Positions 6,519-14,443 of a stretch of 36,550 nucleotides of DNA are shown one piece after another; the first letter of the stretch is position 1; each line of letters begins with the position of its first letter. The notes beneath the pieces were generated by a model that saw only the letters and a list, made by a program, of their open reading frames with translations, did no database searches and had not been told where the DNA came from. The stretch is from contig JAGQIK010000164.1 in NCBI GenBank assembly GCA_020431405.1, positions 1 through 36,550 of the forward strand, read 5' to 3'. This DNA is from Myxococcales bacterium. Its GTDB lineage: Bacteria > Myxococcota_A > Polyangia > GCA-2747355. A program made the position numbers and the translations under genes.

Positions 6519-8082
6519 GCTGAGGGCGCGGCTTTCCGAGCAGCCCGAGCTCGGTGGTCAGGCGCTGATCATCGCCGACGCCAGCTCGACGCGCTCGGTG
6601 GTGGTTGGCGCGTCGGACGAGGCGCGCGAGCAGGGCGTGGCGGTCGGCATGTCGATGGTGACGGCGCGCGCGCTGTGTCCCGAGGCGTTGATCATCCCGC
6701 CCGACGCGGCTTTCGTGCGCGAGGTCAGCGAGCGCGTGCTGCGCGCGCTGTATCGCTTCGCGCCGGTGGTGGGACGCGACGGTCACGGCGCGTTTTTCCT
6801 CGACCTGCGTGGGCTCGAGCGGCTGCACCCGGACGAGCAGGCGCTGGCGGCGGCGATCGCGCGCGCCACCGCCGAGCTGTGCTTGCCTTCGCTGGTGGCC
6901 ATCGCCGACGAGCCGATCACGGCTTGGATCGCGTCGCGCTGTCTGGAGCGCTCTGTGGTGATCACGATCCCGCCCGGCGAAGACGAGGCGTTTCTGGCGC
7001 AGCTGCCGATGAGCGCGCTGCCGATGCCCGACGAGATCGGGCGGCTGTGTCGCGTGCTGGGGCTCGAAAAGGTCGCCGATCTGCAGCGGCTGCCACCGGG
7101 CGCGCTGTGCCGGCGCTTCGGGCGCGTCGGCGAGGAGGTCGAGCTGCGCGCCAAGGCGCGCGCGCACGAGGTCTACAGCGTCGAGATCCCCGTCGACCCC
7201 GAGCGCGTCGAGCTGCCGCTCGACGATCCTACCGACGACTACGAGGTGCTGCTCTTTCTGCACAAGAGCGTGCTCGACCGGCTGCTCAAGCAGGTGGCGG
7301 CGCGGCGTCGCGCGCTGGCGGCGCTGTCGATCGAGCTCGTGCTCTCGGACAGCGATCGCAGCGTGGTGACGCACGTGCTGCGGCCGGCGCGGCCGACGCT
7401 CGACGGGCGCGCGATGCTCGAGCTGGTGCGGCTGTGGCTCGAGCGCGGGCCGCTACCGGCGACGAGCGATGAAGACGGGTCGGCAGCAAATGCGAATGCC
7501 GCGGACGACTGCTACGCGGCCAACGCGATGGTCGACAGCATCGGCATGACGGCCATCGAGGTGGCGGTGGCCGAGGCGCGGCAGCTCGCGTTGTTCGAGC
7601 GCAACGCGGTGCTCGACGACGACGCCATGGCGGCGGCCATCGCGCGGCTGGTCGCGGCCTTCGGCAGCGACTCGGTGGTGCGGCCGCAGCTGACGTCGAG
7701 CTACCGGCCCGAGACGCGCATTCAGTGGGTGCCCTGCGTCGGCGCGAGCGCGAAAGCGCAGGGCGATAGCGCAGCCGTTGGCGCTGGCGCTGGCGCTGGC
7801 GATGGCGATGTCCCGCCGGTGTTGTCGCTGCTCGCCGAGGCGACGCCGGTGACGCTCGATCTGACGCGCCGCTGGCTGGCCTTCGGCGAGCACGAGCAGC
7901 GCGAGCTGGTGCAGATCGACGGGCCGTTTCACCTCGAAGGCCAGTGGTGGGATCAGGGCTTTCGGCGGCGCTACCTGCTGGTGCGCACCGATCTGGGCGA
8001 GGTCTGCCTGCTCTATCAGGAGGCGGCGCTGCGTTTTGGTGGCGCGCTGGGCGAGTGGTACCTGCAAGGCTTTCTCGACTGA
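6481..8082 (+). CDS. imuB: ImuB, Y-family polymerase-like protein of the mutasome
   Basis: The protein has 533 residues from ATG 6481, overlapping imuA by 38 bp. It has the layout of a Y-family (DinB/UmuC) polymerase: N-terminal ACAWIPRFELRARL, VVGASDEAREQGVAVGMSMVTAR, and FFLDLRGLERL. Acidic catalytic residues of active family members are not conserved at the N-terminus (WIPRFEL where DinB has a D-D type motif), as is known for ImuB. ImuB acts as an adaptor joining DnaE2 to the sliding clamp. A clamp-binding pentapeptide QLALF is present around residue 368. The A/G-rich insert GAGAGAGDGD near residue 435 is low complexity. A C-terminal region with RRRYLLVRTDLGEVCLLYQ follows. Start and frame are unambiguous. 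Confidence 0.88.
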   Translation: MSRTACAWIPRFELRARLSEQPELGGQALIIADASSTRSVVVGASDEAREQGVAVGMSMVTARALCPEALIIPPDAAFVREVSERVLRALYRFAPVVGRDGHGAFFLDLRGLERLHPDEQALAAAIARATAELCLPSLVAIADEPITAWIASRCLERSVVITIPPGEDEAFLAQLPMSALPMPDEIGRLCRVLGLEKVADLQRLPPGALCRRFGRVGEEVELRAKARAHEVYSVEIPVDPERVELPLDDPTDDYEVLLFLHKSVLDRLLKQVAARRRALAALSIELVLSDSDRSVVTHVLRPARPTLDGRAMLELVRLWLERGPLPATSDEDGSAANANAADDCYAANAMVDSIGMTAIEVAVAEARQLALFERNAVLDDDAMAAAIARLVAAFGSDSVVRPQLTSSYRPETRIQWVPCVGASAKAQGDSAAVGAGAGAGDGDVPPVLSLLAEATPVTLDLTRRWLAFGEHEQRELVQIDGPFHLEGQWWDQGFRRRYLLVRTDLGEVCLLYQEAALRFGGALGEWYLQGFLD

Positions 8083-8101
8083 ATTGGCAATGAGCAATGA
8101 G

Positions 8102-8280
8102 GAACCAGTCAATGCGAATACATGAACGACGGAATCGAAGAACGCGAAGTACGAATGGGTGGCTCGCGACACCTTCGCTGTACGACGTGCGCCCGCGTCG
8201 CAAGCATTCTGAATTCGCGTTCCTTGTTCCGTCGTTCATGTATTCAAGCTCGTTGTTGCGAATTCACAATTGACCAGTTC
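8102..8280. repeat. 179 bp imperfect inverted-repeat element between imuB and dnaE2
   Basis: Two perfect 19 bp arms, GAATACATGAACGACGGAA at 8116-8134 and its reverse complement at 8227-8245, are extended inward by matching AACGCGAA (8141-8148 and 8214-8221) and GAATG (8153-8157 and 8205-8209). Outward, GAACCAGTCAAT (8102-8113) matches the complement of 8269-8280 at 10 of 12 bases. The whole could fold into one long stem with a loop of about 47 nt. It is visibly richer in A and T than its neighbours and codes for nothing convincing. A MITE- or REP-like insertion is the likeliest reading. Its right end covers the dnaE2 start codon. It fills the gap between imuB and dnaE2. Confidence 0.65.
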
Positions 8281-11200
8281 TTTGTATGCGGAGCTTCACT
8301 GTCGCTCCAACTTCAGCTTCCTGCGCGGCGCGTCGCATCCGCGCGAGCTGGTGGCGCAGGCGGCGGAGCTGGGGCTCGAGACGCTGGCGCTCGTCGACCT
8401 GAGCGGCTTCTATGGCGTGGTGCACGCTTGGGAGGCGCGCGGCGACATCGCCGAGGCGCTCGACAAGCAGCAGCTCACCATTGTCGATCCAAGAGAGATA
8501 CCACGCGAGGCTCGGCGCGTGGCCGACGCGCGCAACTGGCCTGGCGCGACGCTGCCGCCCGAGCTTTCGGGCGCACACCGCGAGGAGCGCGACGAGCGCG
8601 ACGACGACGTCAGCGAAGGCGATGGCTTCGTGCTGTCCAGCGTGCGCTGTCTGCCGCGGCTGCTCTACGGCAGCGAGCTCGAGATCCGCAGCGAGCGCGC
8701 CGAGAGTGCGATGGCGCGCGCGCGGCGAATGGCGCGGCCCGCGGGCGAGCGCGAGGCGCCGCCGCCCGACGACGCGCTGGTTATGCTGGCGCGCGATCGC
8801 GACGGCTACGCGTTGATCTCGCAGCTGGTCAGCCGCGGGCGGCTGCGCGTGGAGAAGGGCGGCATCGAGCTCTATCGCGACGAGCTGCTCGAGCTCGCCG
8901 CCGGCAGCGGCGGGGAGGGCGTGATCGTGCTCGCCGGCGGGCCGCGCAGCCGCCTGCTGCGACGCCTGCGCGACGGCGACGAGGCCGGCGCGCGGCGCGA
9001 GCTGGGCGAGCTGCGCGAAGTCTTCGGCGACGCGCTGTATGTCGAGCTGACGCGCCACTTGCGGCCAGGCGACGTCGAGCGCTCGCTGGCGCTGCGCGCG
9101 CTGGCGGACGCGTCGGGGGTCGAGGCCATCGCCAGCAACGACGTCTTCTTTCACACGCGCGAGCGCAAGATGCTGCACGACGTGCTGACCTGCATCCGCG
9201 AGGGCCTCACGCTGCGCGAAGCGGGGCGCGCGCTGCTGCCCAACGCCGAGCGCGCGCTCAAGACCGGGCGCGAGATGCTGGCGCTCTTTCGCGACATGCC
9301 CGACGTGGTCCATCGCACCGTCGAGGCGGCGAGCCGCGTGACGTTCACCCTCGACGAGCTGTCGTACTGCTATCCGGCCGAGGCGGTGCCGCCGGGACAC
9401 AGCGCCGACTCGTTTCTCGCCGAGCTCGCACGGCGCGGGCTCGAGCAGCGCCTCGGGCGCCGCCGCGCGCGCGACCTGCTGCCGCAGCTTCGCCGCGAGC
9501 TCGCGATCATCGGCGAGTTGCGCTACGCCGGCTATTTTCTGACCATGTGGGAGGTGGTGCAGTACTGCCGCCAGCACGGGATCCTCTGTCAGGGCCGTGG
9601 CTCGGCGGCCAACTCGCTGGTCTGCTTCTCCACCGGCATCACCTCGGTCTCGCCCGATCAGATCGACATGCTCTTCGAGCGCTTCTTGTCGGTAGAGCGC
9701 AAGGAGCCGCCCGACATCGATCTCGACATCGAGCACGACCGGCGCGAGGAGGTGCTGCAGTACGTCTACAAGAAGTACGGGCGCGACCGCGCGGCGATGG
9801 TGGCGACGGTGATCCGCTATCGCGCGCGCTCGGCGATCCGCGACGTGGGCAAGACGCTGGGGCTCAGCGAGCAGACCGTGCTGCGCATCAGCAAGTTCAC
9901 CACGCACGGCTGGGAGAAACCCGAGGACGGCTCGCCCGATCCGCACGAGCGCGCCGCGCTGGCGGCGGGGCTCGATCCCAAGGGTCGCACCTGGCGCCAG
10001 CTGGTCGGTCTCGCCGCCGAGCTGCAGAGCTTTCCGCGCCACCTGTCGATCCACACCGGCGGCTTCATGCTCTCGAGCCGGCCGGTGGCCGACATCGTGC
10101 CCGTGGAGAACGGCCGCATGCCCGACCGCACGGTGATCCAGTGGGACAAGGACGACATCGACTCGCTCAAGATCTTCAAGGTCGACCTGCTCGGGCTCGG
10201 CATGCTCAACGTCATCGCGCGCGCCTTCCGGCTGATCAAAGCGCACCGCGGCGTCGAGCTCGAGCTTCACAGCGTGCCGCAGGACGACCGCGCCACCTAC
10301 GAGATGATCCAGCGCGCCGACACGCTCGGCGTCTTTCAGATCGAGTCGCGCGCGCAGATGGGCATGCTGCCGCGGCTCAAGCCGGCCTGCTTCTACGACC
10401 TCGTGATCGAGGTCGCGCTGGTGCGTCCAGGACCGATCCAGGGCGGCATGGTGCACCCCTACCTGCGGCGCCGGCGCGGCGAGGAGCGCGTCGACTATCC
10501 GCACCCCAAGCTGCGCCCGATCCTCGAGCGCACGCTGGGCGTGCCGATCTTTCAAGAGCAGGTGATGAAGATGGCCATCGAGGTCGGCGGCTACTCGCCG
10601 GGCGAGGCCGATCAGCTGCGCCGCGACATGGCGGCCTGGCGCCGCAGCGGCAAGATGGAGCGCCACCAGGCGCGGCTGTTTCGCAAGATGTGCGAGAGCG
10701 GCATCGACGAGGAGTTCGCCGAGCGCATCGTGCGCCAGATCGAAGGCTTTGGCTCCTACGGCTTTCCCGAGTCACACGCGGCGGCCTTCGCGCACCTGGT
10801 CTACGTCTCGGCCTACATCAAGTGCCACTACGCGCCGGAGTTTGCTGCGGCGCTGTGCAACGCGCAGCCGATGGGCTTCTATCACGTCTCGTCGATCGTC
10901 GCCGACGCGCACCGCCACGGCATCCCGATCCGGCCGGTGTGCGTGCAGCGCAGCGAGTACGAGGCGACGCTCGAGGAGGTCGACGAGCACCTGCCGCCGC
11001 CGCCCGCGGACAGCGCGCGCTACAAGCGACGTACGCTGGCGCTGCGCATGGGGCTGCGCTCGGTGCGCGGGCTCAACGAGGCGGCCGCGCGCGCGGTCGT
11101 CGCCGAGCGGCAGCGCGGCGGACCGTTTGCCAGCATCGCTGACCTAGCGCGCCGCTGCGCGGTGGTGCGCGGCGATGACGACGAGGCCAAGCCGCTGCGG

Positions 11201-11770
11201 CGTCGTGACGTGGCACAGCTCGCTTACGCCGGCGCCTTCGGCGCGCTGGTCGAGCGGCGCGGTGCGATCTGGCAGGCGGTGGCGCTCGGCGGCAGCGACC
11301 TGGTGGCCAACGTGCTCGACGAAAAGCCGATGCACTTCGACCCGCTGCCTCGCAGCGAGCGCGTGCGCATGGACTACTGGTACTCGGAGAGCTTTCTCGA
11401 GGACCACCCGATGAAGCTCTATCGCTCGCGGCTGCGCGGGCGCGGCGTGACGCGCTCGCTCGAGCTCAAACGCGTACCGCCGGGGCGGCTGGTCAAGGTC
11501 GCTGGCGTGGTGATCGTGAGGCAGCGCCCGAGCGGTCCCGGCGGCGTGGTGTTCATGGCGCTCGAGGACGAGACGGGGCTGGTCGACATCGTGCTGCGGC
11601 CGGAGATCTTCGAGCGCAACCGCGTGCTGATCTGTATGGCCGAGATGCTGCTCATCGAAGGGCAGCTGCAGGCCGACGGCGACGCGCGCAGCGTGATGGC
11701 TCATCGGCTCGAGACGCTGGCGCGCGAGGGCGACGGCGCCTACGGCGTTCGCTCGCACGACTTTCATTGA
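8270..11770 (+). CDS. dnaE2: DnaE2 (ImuC), error-prone DNA polymerase III alpha subunit
   Basis: The protein has 1166 residues, slightly long for the family. It is the catalytic polymerase of the ImuA-ImuB-DnaE2 translesion system. The N-terminal PHP domain begins YAELHCRSNFSFLRGASHP. The polymerase core has CQGRGSAANSLVCF (about residue 442) and the catalytic aspartates in PPDIDLDIEHDRREEV (about 480). Helix-hairpin-helix and C-terminal OB-fold parts (VKVAGVVIVRQRPSGPGG) follow. The frame is closed upstream by TGA at 8210 and contains no ATG or GTG before YAELH, so the start must be TTG at 8270 (or TTG 8282), with no ribosome site. Both codons lie at the end of the inverted-repeat element. 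An extra stretch of about 60 charged residues (roughly 65-125) interrupts the PHP domain. Confidence 0.9.
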   Translation: MTSSLYAELHCRSNFSFLRGASHPRELVAQAAELGLETLALVDLSGFYGVVHAWEARGDIAEALDKQQLTIVDPREIPREARRVADARNWPGATLPPELSGAHREERDERDDDVSEGDGFVLSSVRCLPRLLYGSELEIRSERAESAMARARRMARPAGEREAPPPDDALVMLARDRDGYALISQLVSRGRLRVEKGGIELYRDELLELAAGSGGEGVIVLAGGPRSRLLRRLRDGDEAGARRELGELREVFGDALYVELTRHLRPGDVERSLALRALADASGVEAIASNDVFFHTRERKMLHDVLTCIREGLTLREAGRALLPNAERALKTGREMLALFRDMPDVVHRTVEAASRVTFTLDELSYCYPAEAVPPGHSADSFLAELARRGLEQRLGRRRARDLLPQLRRELAIIGELRYAGYFLTMWEVVQYCRQHGILCQGRGSAANSLVCFSTGITSVSPDQIDMLFERFLSVERKEPPDIDLDIEHDRREEVLQYVYKKYGRDRAAMVATVIRYRARSAIRDVGKTLGLSEQTVLRISKFTTHGWEKPEDGSPDPHERAALAAGLDPKGRTWRQLVGLAAELQSFPRHLSIHTGGFMLSSRPVADIVPVENGRMPDRTVIQWDKDDIDSLKIFKVDLLGLGMLNVIARAFRLIKAHRGVELELHSVPQDDRATYEMIQRADTLGVFQIESRAQMGMLPRLKPACFYDLVIEVALVRPGPIQGGMVHPYLRRRRGEERVDYPHPKLRPILERTLGVPIFQEQVMKMAIEVGGYSPGEADQLRRDMAAWRRSGKMERHQARLFRKMCESGIDEEFAERIVRQIEGFGSYGFPESHAAAFAHLVYVSAYIKCHYAPEFAAALCNAQPMGFYHVSSIVADAHRHGIPIRPVCVQRSEYEATLEEVDEHLPPPPADSARYKRRTLALRMGLRSVRGLNEAAARAVVAERQRGGPFASIADLARRCAVVRGDDDEAKPLRRRDVAQLAYAGAFGALVERRGAIWQAVALGGSDLVANVLDEKPMHFDPLPRSERVRMDYWYSESFLEDHPMKLYRSRLRGRGVTRSLELKRVPPGRLVKVAGVVIVRQRPSGPGGVVFMALEDETGLVDIVLRPEIFERNRVLICMAEMLLIEGQLQADGDARSVMAHRLETLAREGDGAYGVRSHDFH

Positions 11771-11780
11771 GGCAGGGCGG

Positions 11781-11800
11781 CCGCTATGCTCAGATAGCGG
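11781..11800 (+). terminator. Hairpin between dnaE2 and the lipoprotein gene
   Basis: CCGCTAT-GCTCAG-ATAGCGG is a perfect 7 bp stem with a 6 nt loop, 10 nt after the dnaE2 stop. No T-run follows, so it may be a weak terminator or a stabilising 3' end. It ends 4 nt before the GAGGAG ribosome site of the next gene and could also affect that gene's translation. Confidence 0.4.
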
Positions 11801-11817
11801 TGATGAGGAGCAGTACG

Positions 11818-12525
11818 GTGACAAAGGCGATCGCGACTTTCGGGGTGATGCTGCTGGTCAGCGCGTGCGGCGGACGCAGCGTACCTGGCAGCGGAACACA
11901 GAACGACCCACCGCCGGTGAGCAAGGTCACGCCGACGCCGCCGACAACACCGACACCGACGCCGAACCCGAACCCGCCATCCACACCGCCGTCGACGCCG
12001 ACCGATCCTGATCCGCCGGATCCGCCGCCGCCGCCGCCAAGCGTCCCGCCCGTGGTCGAGGAAGTGGCGACCTGCGTGTTCAACGGCGTGACGACGATGC
12101 AGGCCTGCTACTCGGACACCGGCGAAAAGTGCGCGGGCGTTGGCAGCTGCGACGTGTTGATGCGCGGGCTCTACGGTCGACCCGTGCAGTGGAAGAGCAG
12201 CTGCGGCGGCTACGCCAGCACCATCCTCGACGGCGTCAACGAGAAGGTCGTCTTTCGCTGCGGACCGCAACCACCGCCGCCGCCTCCGCCGCCGCCGCTG
12301 ATCACCGAAGTCGTGACCTGCATCTTCAGCAACACCAGCATCGAGAACGAGTGCTACACGGCCGCGCTCGGCGGACAGCTGAGCTGTCGTGGCATCGGCA
12401 GCTGCCAAGTGAAGGTCACGGCGCAGGTCGGCACCAAGATCGAGTGGAAGAGCACCTGTGGCGGCTACGCGTACACCGTCGTCGACGGTGCCGACGAGAA
12501 CGCGCCCTTCACCTGCGCGCCCTGA
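11818..12525 (+). CDS. Lipoprotein with proline-rich spacer and duplicated Cys-rich domain
   Basis: The protein has 235 residues. The start is GTG 11818 because GAGGAG lies 7 nt upstream; an ATG at 11803 is in frame but has no such site. A signal peptide with lipobox LVSAC (Cys17) is followed by a long Pro/Thr/Asp spacer, then two homologous domains of about 67 residues, joined by a run of nine prolines. Each domain has six cysteines in the same order, with matching GVGSC/GIGSC, VQWKSSCGGYAST/IEWKSTCGGYAYT and a closing F-x-C. Three disulphides per domain are likely. The spacing of C-x-V and CGGY recalls rhamnose-binding lectin domains, but that is only a resemblance. Probably a surface-exposed binding protein; ligand unknown. 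Confidence 0.75.
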   Translation: MTKAIATFGVMLLVSACGGRSVPGSGTQNDPPPVSKVTPTPPTTPTPTPNPNPPSTPPSTPTDPDPPDPPPPPPSVPPVVEEVATCVFNGVTTMQACYSDTGEKCAGVGSCDVLMRGLYGRPVQWKSSCGGYASTILDGVNEKVVFRCGPQPPPPPPPPPLITEVVTCIFSNTSIENECYTAALGGQLSCRGIGSCQVKVTAQVGTKIEWKSTCGGYAYTVVDGADENAPFTCAP

Positions 12526-12572
12526 GGACCTTCAGTTGCAAGGCGGAGCTGCTCCAGGCATCAGGCTTCGGG

Positions 12573-12589
12573 GCGAGCCGTAGGCTCGC
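12573..12589. terminator. Hairpin between convergent genes
   Basis: GCGAGCC-GTA-GGCTCGC is a perfect 7 bp stem with a 3 nt loop in the 123 bp gap between the lipoprotein gene (plus) and the zinc-ribbon gene (minus). Both genes converge here, so a bidirectional terminator role fits, although neither strand has a T-run after it. Confidence 0.45.
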
Positions 12590-12607
12590 GCTGCGCGCTT
12601 CGCAGTT

Positions 12608-12642
12608 GGCCCGAGGCCCGAGGCCGGAGGCCCGAGGCCGCG
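12608..12642. repeat. Five tandem 7 bp units (GGCCCGA-type)
   Basis: GGCCCGA, GGCCCGA, GGCCGGA, GGCCCGA and GGCCGCG run head to tail just beyond the stop of the zinc-ribbon gene. The unit is one base longer than two codons and the region is not coding. It may be slippage-prone filler or assist termination. Confidence 0.6.
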
Positions 12643-12648
12643 AGAGAC

Positions 12649-13584
12649 CTACTCGTTGATCTTGTACTTGTCTTCGGAGGGCAGGTTGTCTTTGGGCTTG
12701 CGCGTGGTCGCCGGCGGCGGAGAGTCCGGCGGCGGCTCGTGCTGCGGGGCGCCGCGCGGCGGCGGCGGCGGCTCGTCGTAGCGACGGCTGGTGCGGCGGC
12801 GGTTCTTGCGTGGGCTCGCCTTGCGCCGAGTCTGGTGCTGCTTGGGCGTGATGCGGTGCTGAGCCTTGGTCGCCGAGAACGGGCGCCAGAAGAGCCCCCA
12901 CGAGACGTTGCCTGGGCGGTCGAGCACGATGCGCGCGGCGAACGAGCCGGTGTCCTCGGGGCAGACGCGCAGCATGGCGCGATGACTGCGCGGCCGCTGC
13001 ACCACCTTAGGGATGGTCTGCACGATGATGGCGACGATGCGGCTCGGGCTGCCGGCCGCGAGCGCGTAGCAGTTGCCCTTGGCCAAGTTGAGCTGGACGC
13101 GCGCTTCGGGCTCGGCCGCGTTGATCTCCATCGTGCCGACGAGGTCGTAGTTCTCGCCCTTGAGCTGCGTAGCGAGCGCGCGGTAGTGAATCTCGCCGGT
13201 GGGGCCGTCGAGGATTCCGTGGCGTCCGCCGGCTGGGCCGCCGTAGCCGCCGCCGTGTGGGCCGAACATCTTGTCGAAGACGCCGTTGCTGTAGAGCACG
13301 ATGCCTACGATGATGATCGGCAGCAGCGTGCCGAAGAGGGCGATCAGACGGCCGATGCCCGCGGCCTTGGCCGCTTGCTTCTGCTGTTTGGCCTTCTGAT
13401 CGCGCTTGAGCGCTTCTTGCTCGGCGTTGCGGCGAGTGCGCTCCTCCTGCTCCATCCGCTTCTGACGCGCCTTGGCGTCGGGCACGGGGCGCGAGAACCC
13501 GCAGTACTCGCAGGTCATGCTCAGGCCGGTGGGAGGAACGCTATTGTCGGCGCCGCATTGCGGGCACTTGAGTTCGGCTGCCAT
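12649..13584 (-). CDS. Zinc-ribbon membrane protein of unknown function
   Basis: The protein has 311 residues from ATG 13584. It starts with a zinc ribbon (Cys7, Cys10, Cys25, Cys28: CPQCG and CEYCG). A charged, probably coiled-coil stretch (about 37-75, rich in K, R, E, Q) and one membrane span (about 77-100) follow. After a glycine-rich piece comes a folded part of about 120 residues (GEIHYRALATQLKGENYDLVG), and the protein ends in a basic then Pro-rich tail. With the ribbon and coil inside, the domain after the span would be periplasmic. It is the last gene of the minus-strand respiratory block, 60 bp after oxidase subunit IV, so an assembly role is conceivable but unproven. I do not recognise a named family. 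Confidence 0.65.
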   Translation of the reverse strand: MAAELKCPQCGADNSVPPTGLSMTCEYCGFSRPVPDAKARQKRMEQEERTRRNAEQEALKRDQKAKQQKQAAKAAGIGRLIALFGTLLPIIIVGIVLYSNGVFDKMFGPHGGGYGGPAGGRHGILDGPTGEIHYRALATQLKGENYDLVGTMEINAAEPEARVQLNLAKGNCYALAAGSPSRIVAIIVQTIPKVVQRPRSHRAMLRVCPEDTGSFAARIVLDRPGNVSWGLFWRPFSATKAQHRITPKQHQTRRKASPRKNRRRTSRRYDEPPPPPRGAPQHEPPPDSPPPATTRKPKDNLPSEDKYKINE

Positions 13585-13644
13585 GGGTGAGGTCAGTATA
13601 GCAGCCGAGCAGGAGGGCGGAAAAAGGGGAGGTCGAGGTGCTCG

Positions 13645-14412
13645 CTAGTGCGCCTTCTTGGCGGGCGCCTTCTTGGCGGGCGCCTTCTTGGCAGGTGCCT
13701 TGGCCTTCGCCGCAGGCGCTGCCGAGCCGCTGCCTGGCGCCGCCGAAGCGCTGCCAGCCACGCTCCCCGTCCCAGCGGCCGTTCCGCCGCCAGCCGGCTC
13801 ACTCGTTCCAGCACCCGTTCCGGTTCCAGGATCAGCGCCGGTTCCAGCAGCCGTGCCGGTGCCAGCAGCAGCGCCAGTACCCGCGGCCGCGCCAGTGCCC
13901 GCGGCTGCACCGGTGCCAGCGGCTGCGCCCGTGCCAGCAGCCGTGCCTGCAGCCGGCTTGGGGGCTTTCTTCACTTCGGGCGCCTTGGGCAGCACCGGCG
14001 GGTTGGCCCCGCTGCGGAAGCGCTTGATGCCCACCGTGACGCTGCCGGTGCTCTCTTCTTGGATGTCCTGGTGCTTGCGCAACGTGAAGTTGGCCTGGTT
14101 TTGGTCGATACGGTCGCGCGATGTCAGGTCGATGAAGGTGAAGGCGAAAAAGATCACCAGGAATATCAGCGACCCGAAGAAGACCAGGCTCAGGAAACGC
14201 GTGTCGTAGCGCAGGTGCATGAAGTAGCCGACGACGAAGCCGGCCTTGATCACGGCCACGAGCATCGCGATGTAGATCGCGTTGGGGCCGAGATCGAGCA
14301 GCGAGACGCCGACGGTGGCGCCCGTCAGCACCAAAAGCGCGCCGTAGACCTGAAAGTAGATCTTCAGCGGGAGGACATGGGGCTCGGAGCTGTCGTGTGC
14401 GTGTGCACTCAT
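13645..14412 (-). CDS. Cytochrome c oxidase subunit IV with long low-complexity tail
   Basis: The protein has 255 residues; the first 100 match the small bacterial subunit IV family (PLKIYFQVYGALLVLTGATV, AMLVAVIKAGFVVGYFMHL, a third span FLSLVFFGSLIFLVIFFAF). These three membrane helices make a minor subunit of the caa3 oxidase. The remaining 150 residues are unusual. A linker leads to six-residue repeats of the AAAGTG kind (about 154-195), then an A/G/S/P-rich part, and finally AKKAP repeats ending in KKAH, which give a strongly basic end. The tail is longer than the functional part. The gene follows subunit III by 31 bp in the same operon. Confidence 0.82.
   Translation of the reverse strand: MSAHAHDSSEPHVLPLKIYFQVYGALLVLTGATVGVSLLDLGPNAIYIAMLVAVIKAGFVVGYFMHLRYDTRFLSLVFFGSLIFLVIFFAFTFIDLTSRDRIDQNQANFTLRKHQDIQEESTGSVTVGIKRFRSGANPPVLPKAPEVKKAPKPAAGTAAGTGAAAGTGAAAGTGAAAGTGAAAGTGTAAGTGADPGTGTGAGTSEPAGGGTAAGTGSVAGSASAAPGSGSAAPAAKAKAPAKKAPAKKAPAKKAH
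13828..13953 (-). repeat. 18 bp repeats encoding AAAGTG units in subunit IV tail
   Basis: The segment codes for residues about 154-195 of oxidase subunit IV as repeated Ala-Ala-Ala-Gly-Thr-Gly hexapeptides; on the plus strand the unit reads like GCCAGTGCCCGCGGCTGC with variations. Such in-frame minisatellites are prone to change in copy number. Confidence 0.7.
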
Positions 14413-14443
14413 CGTATTTCTCTATCCTTCGACTTACCGCTCG

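Noticed and set aside
8122-11142. Plus-strand frame of 1006 codons overlapping dnaE2
   Set aside because: Its product is Arg/Ala-rich and without motifs, while the overlapping frame encodes all DnaE2 domains.
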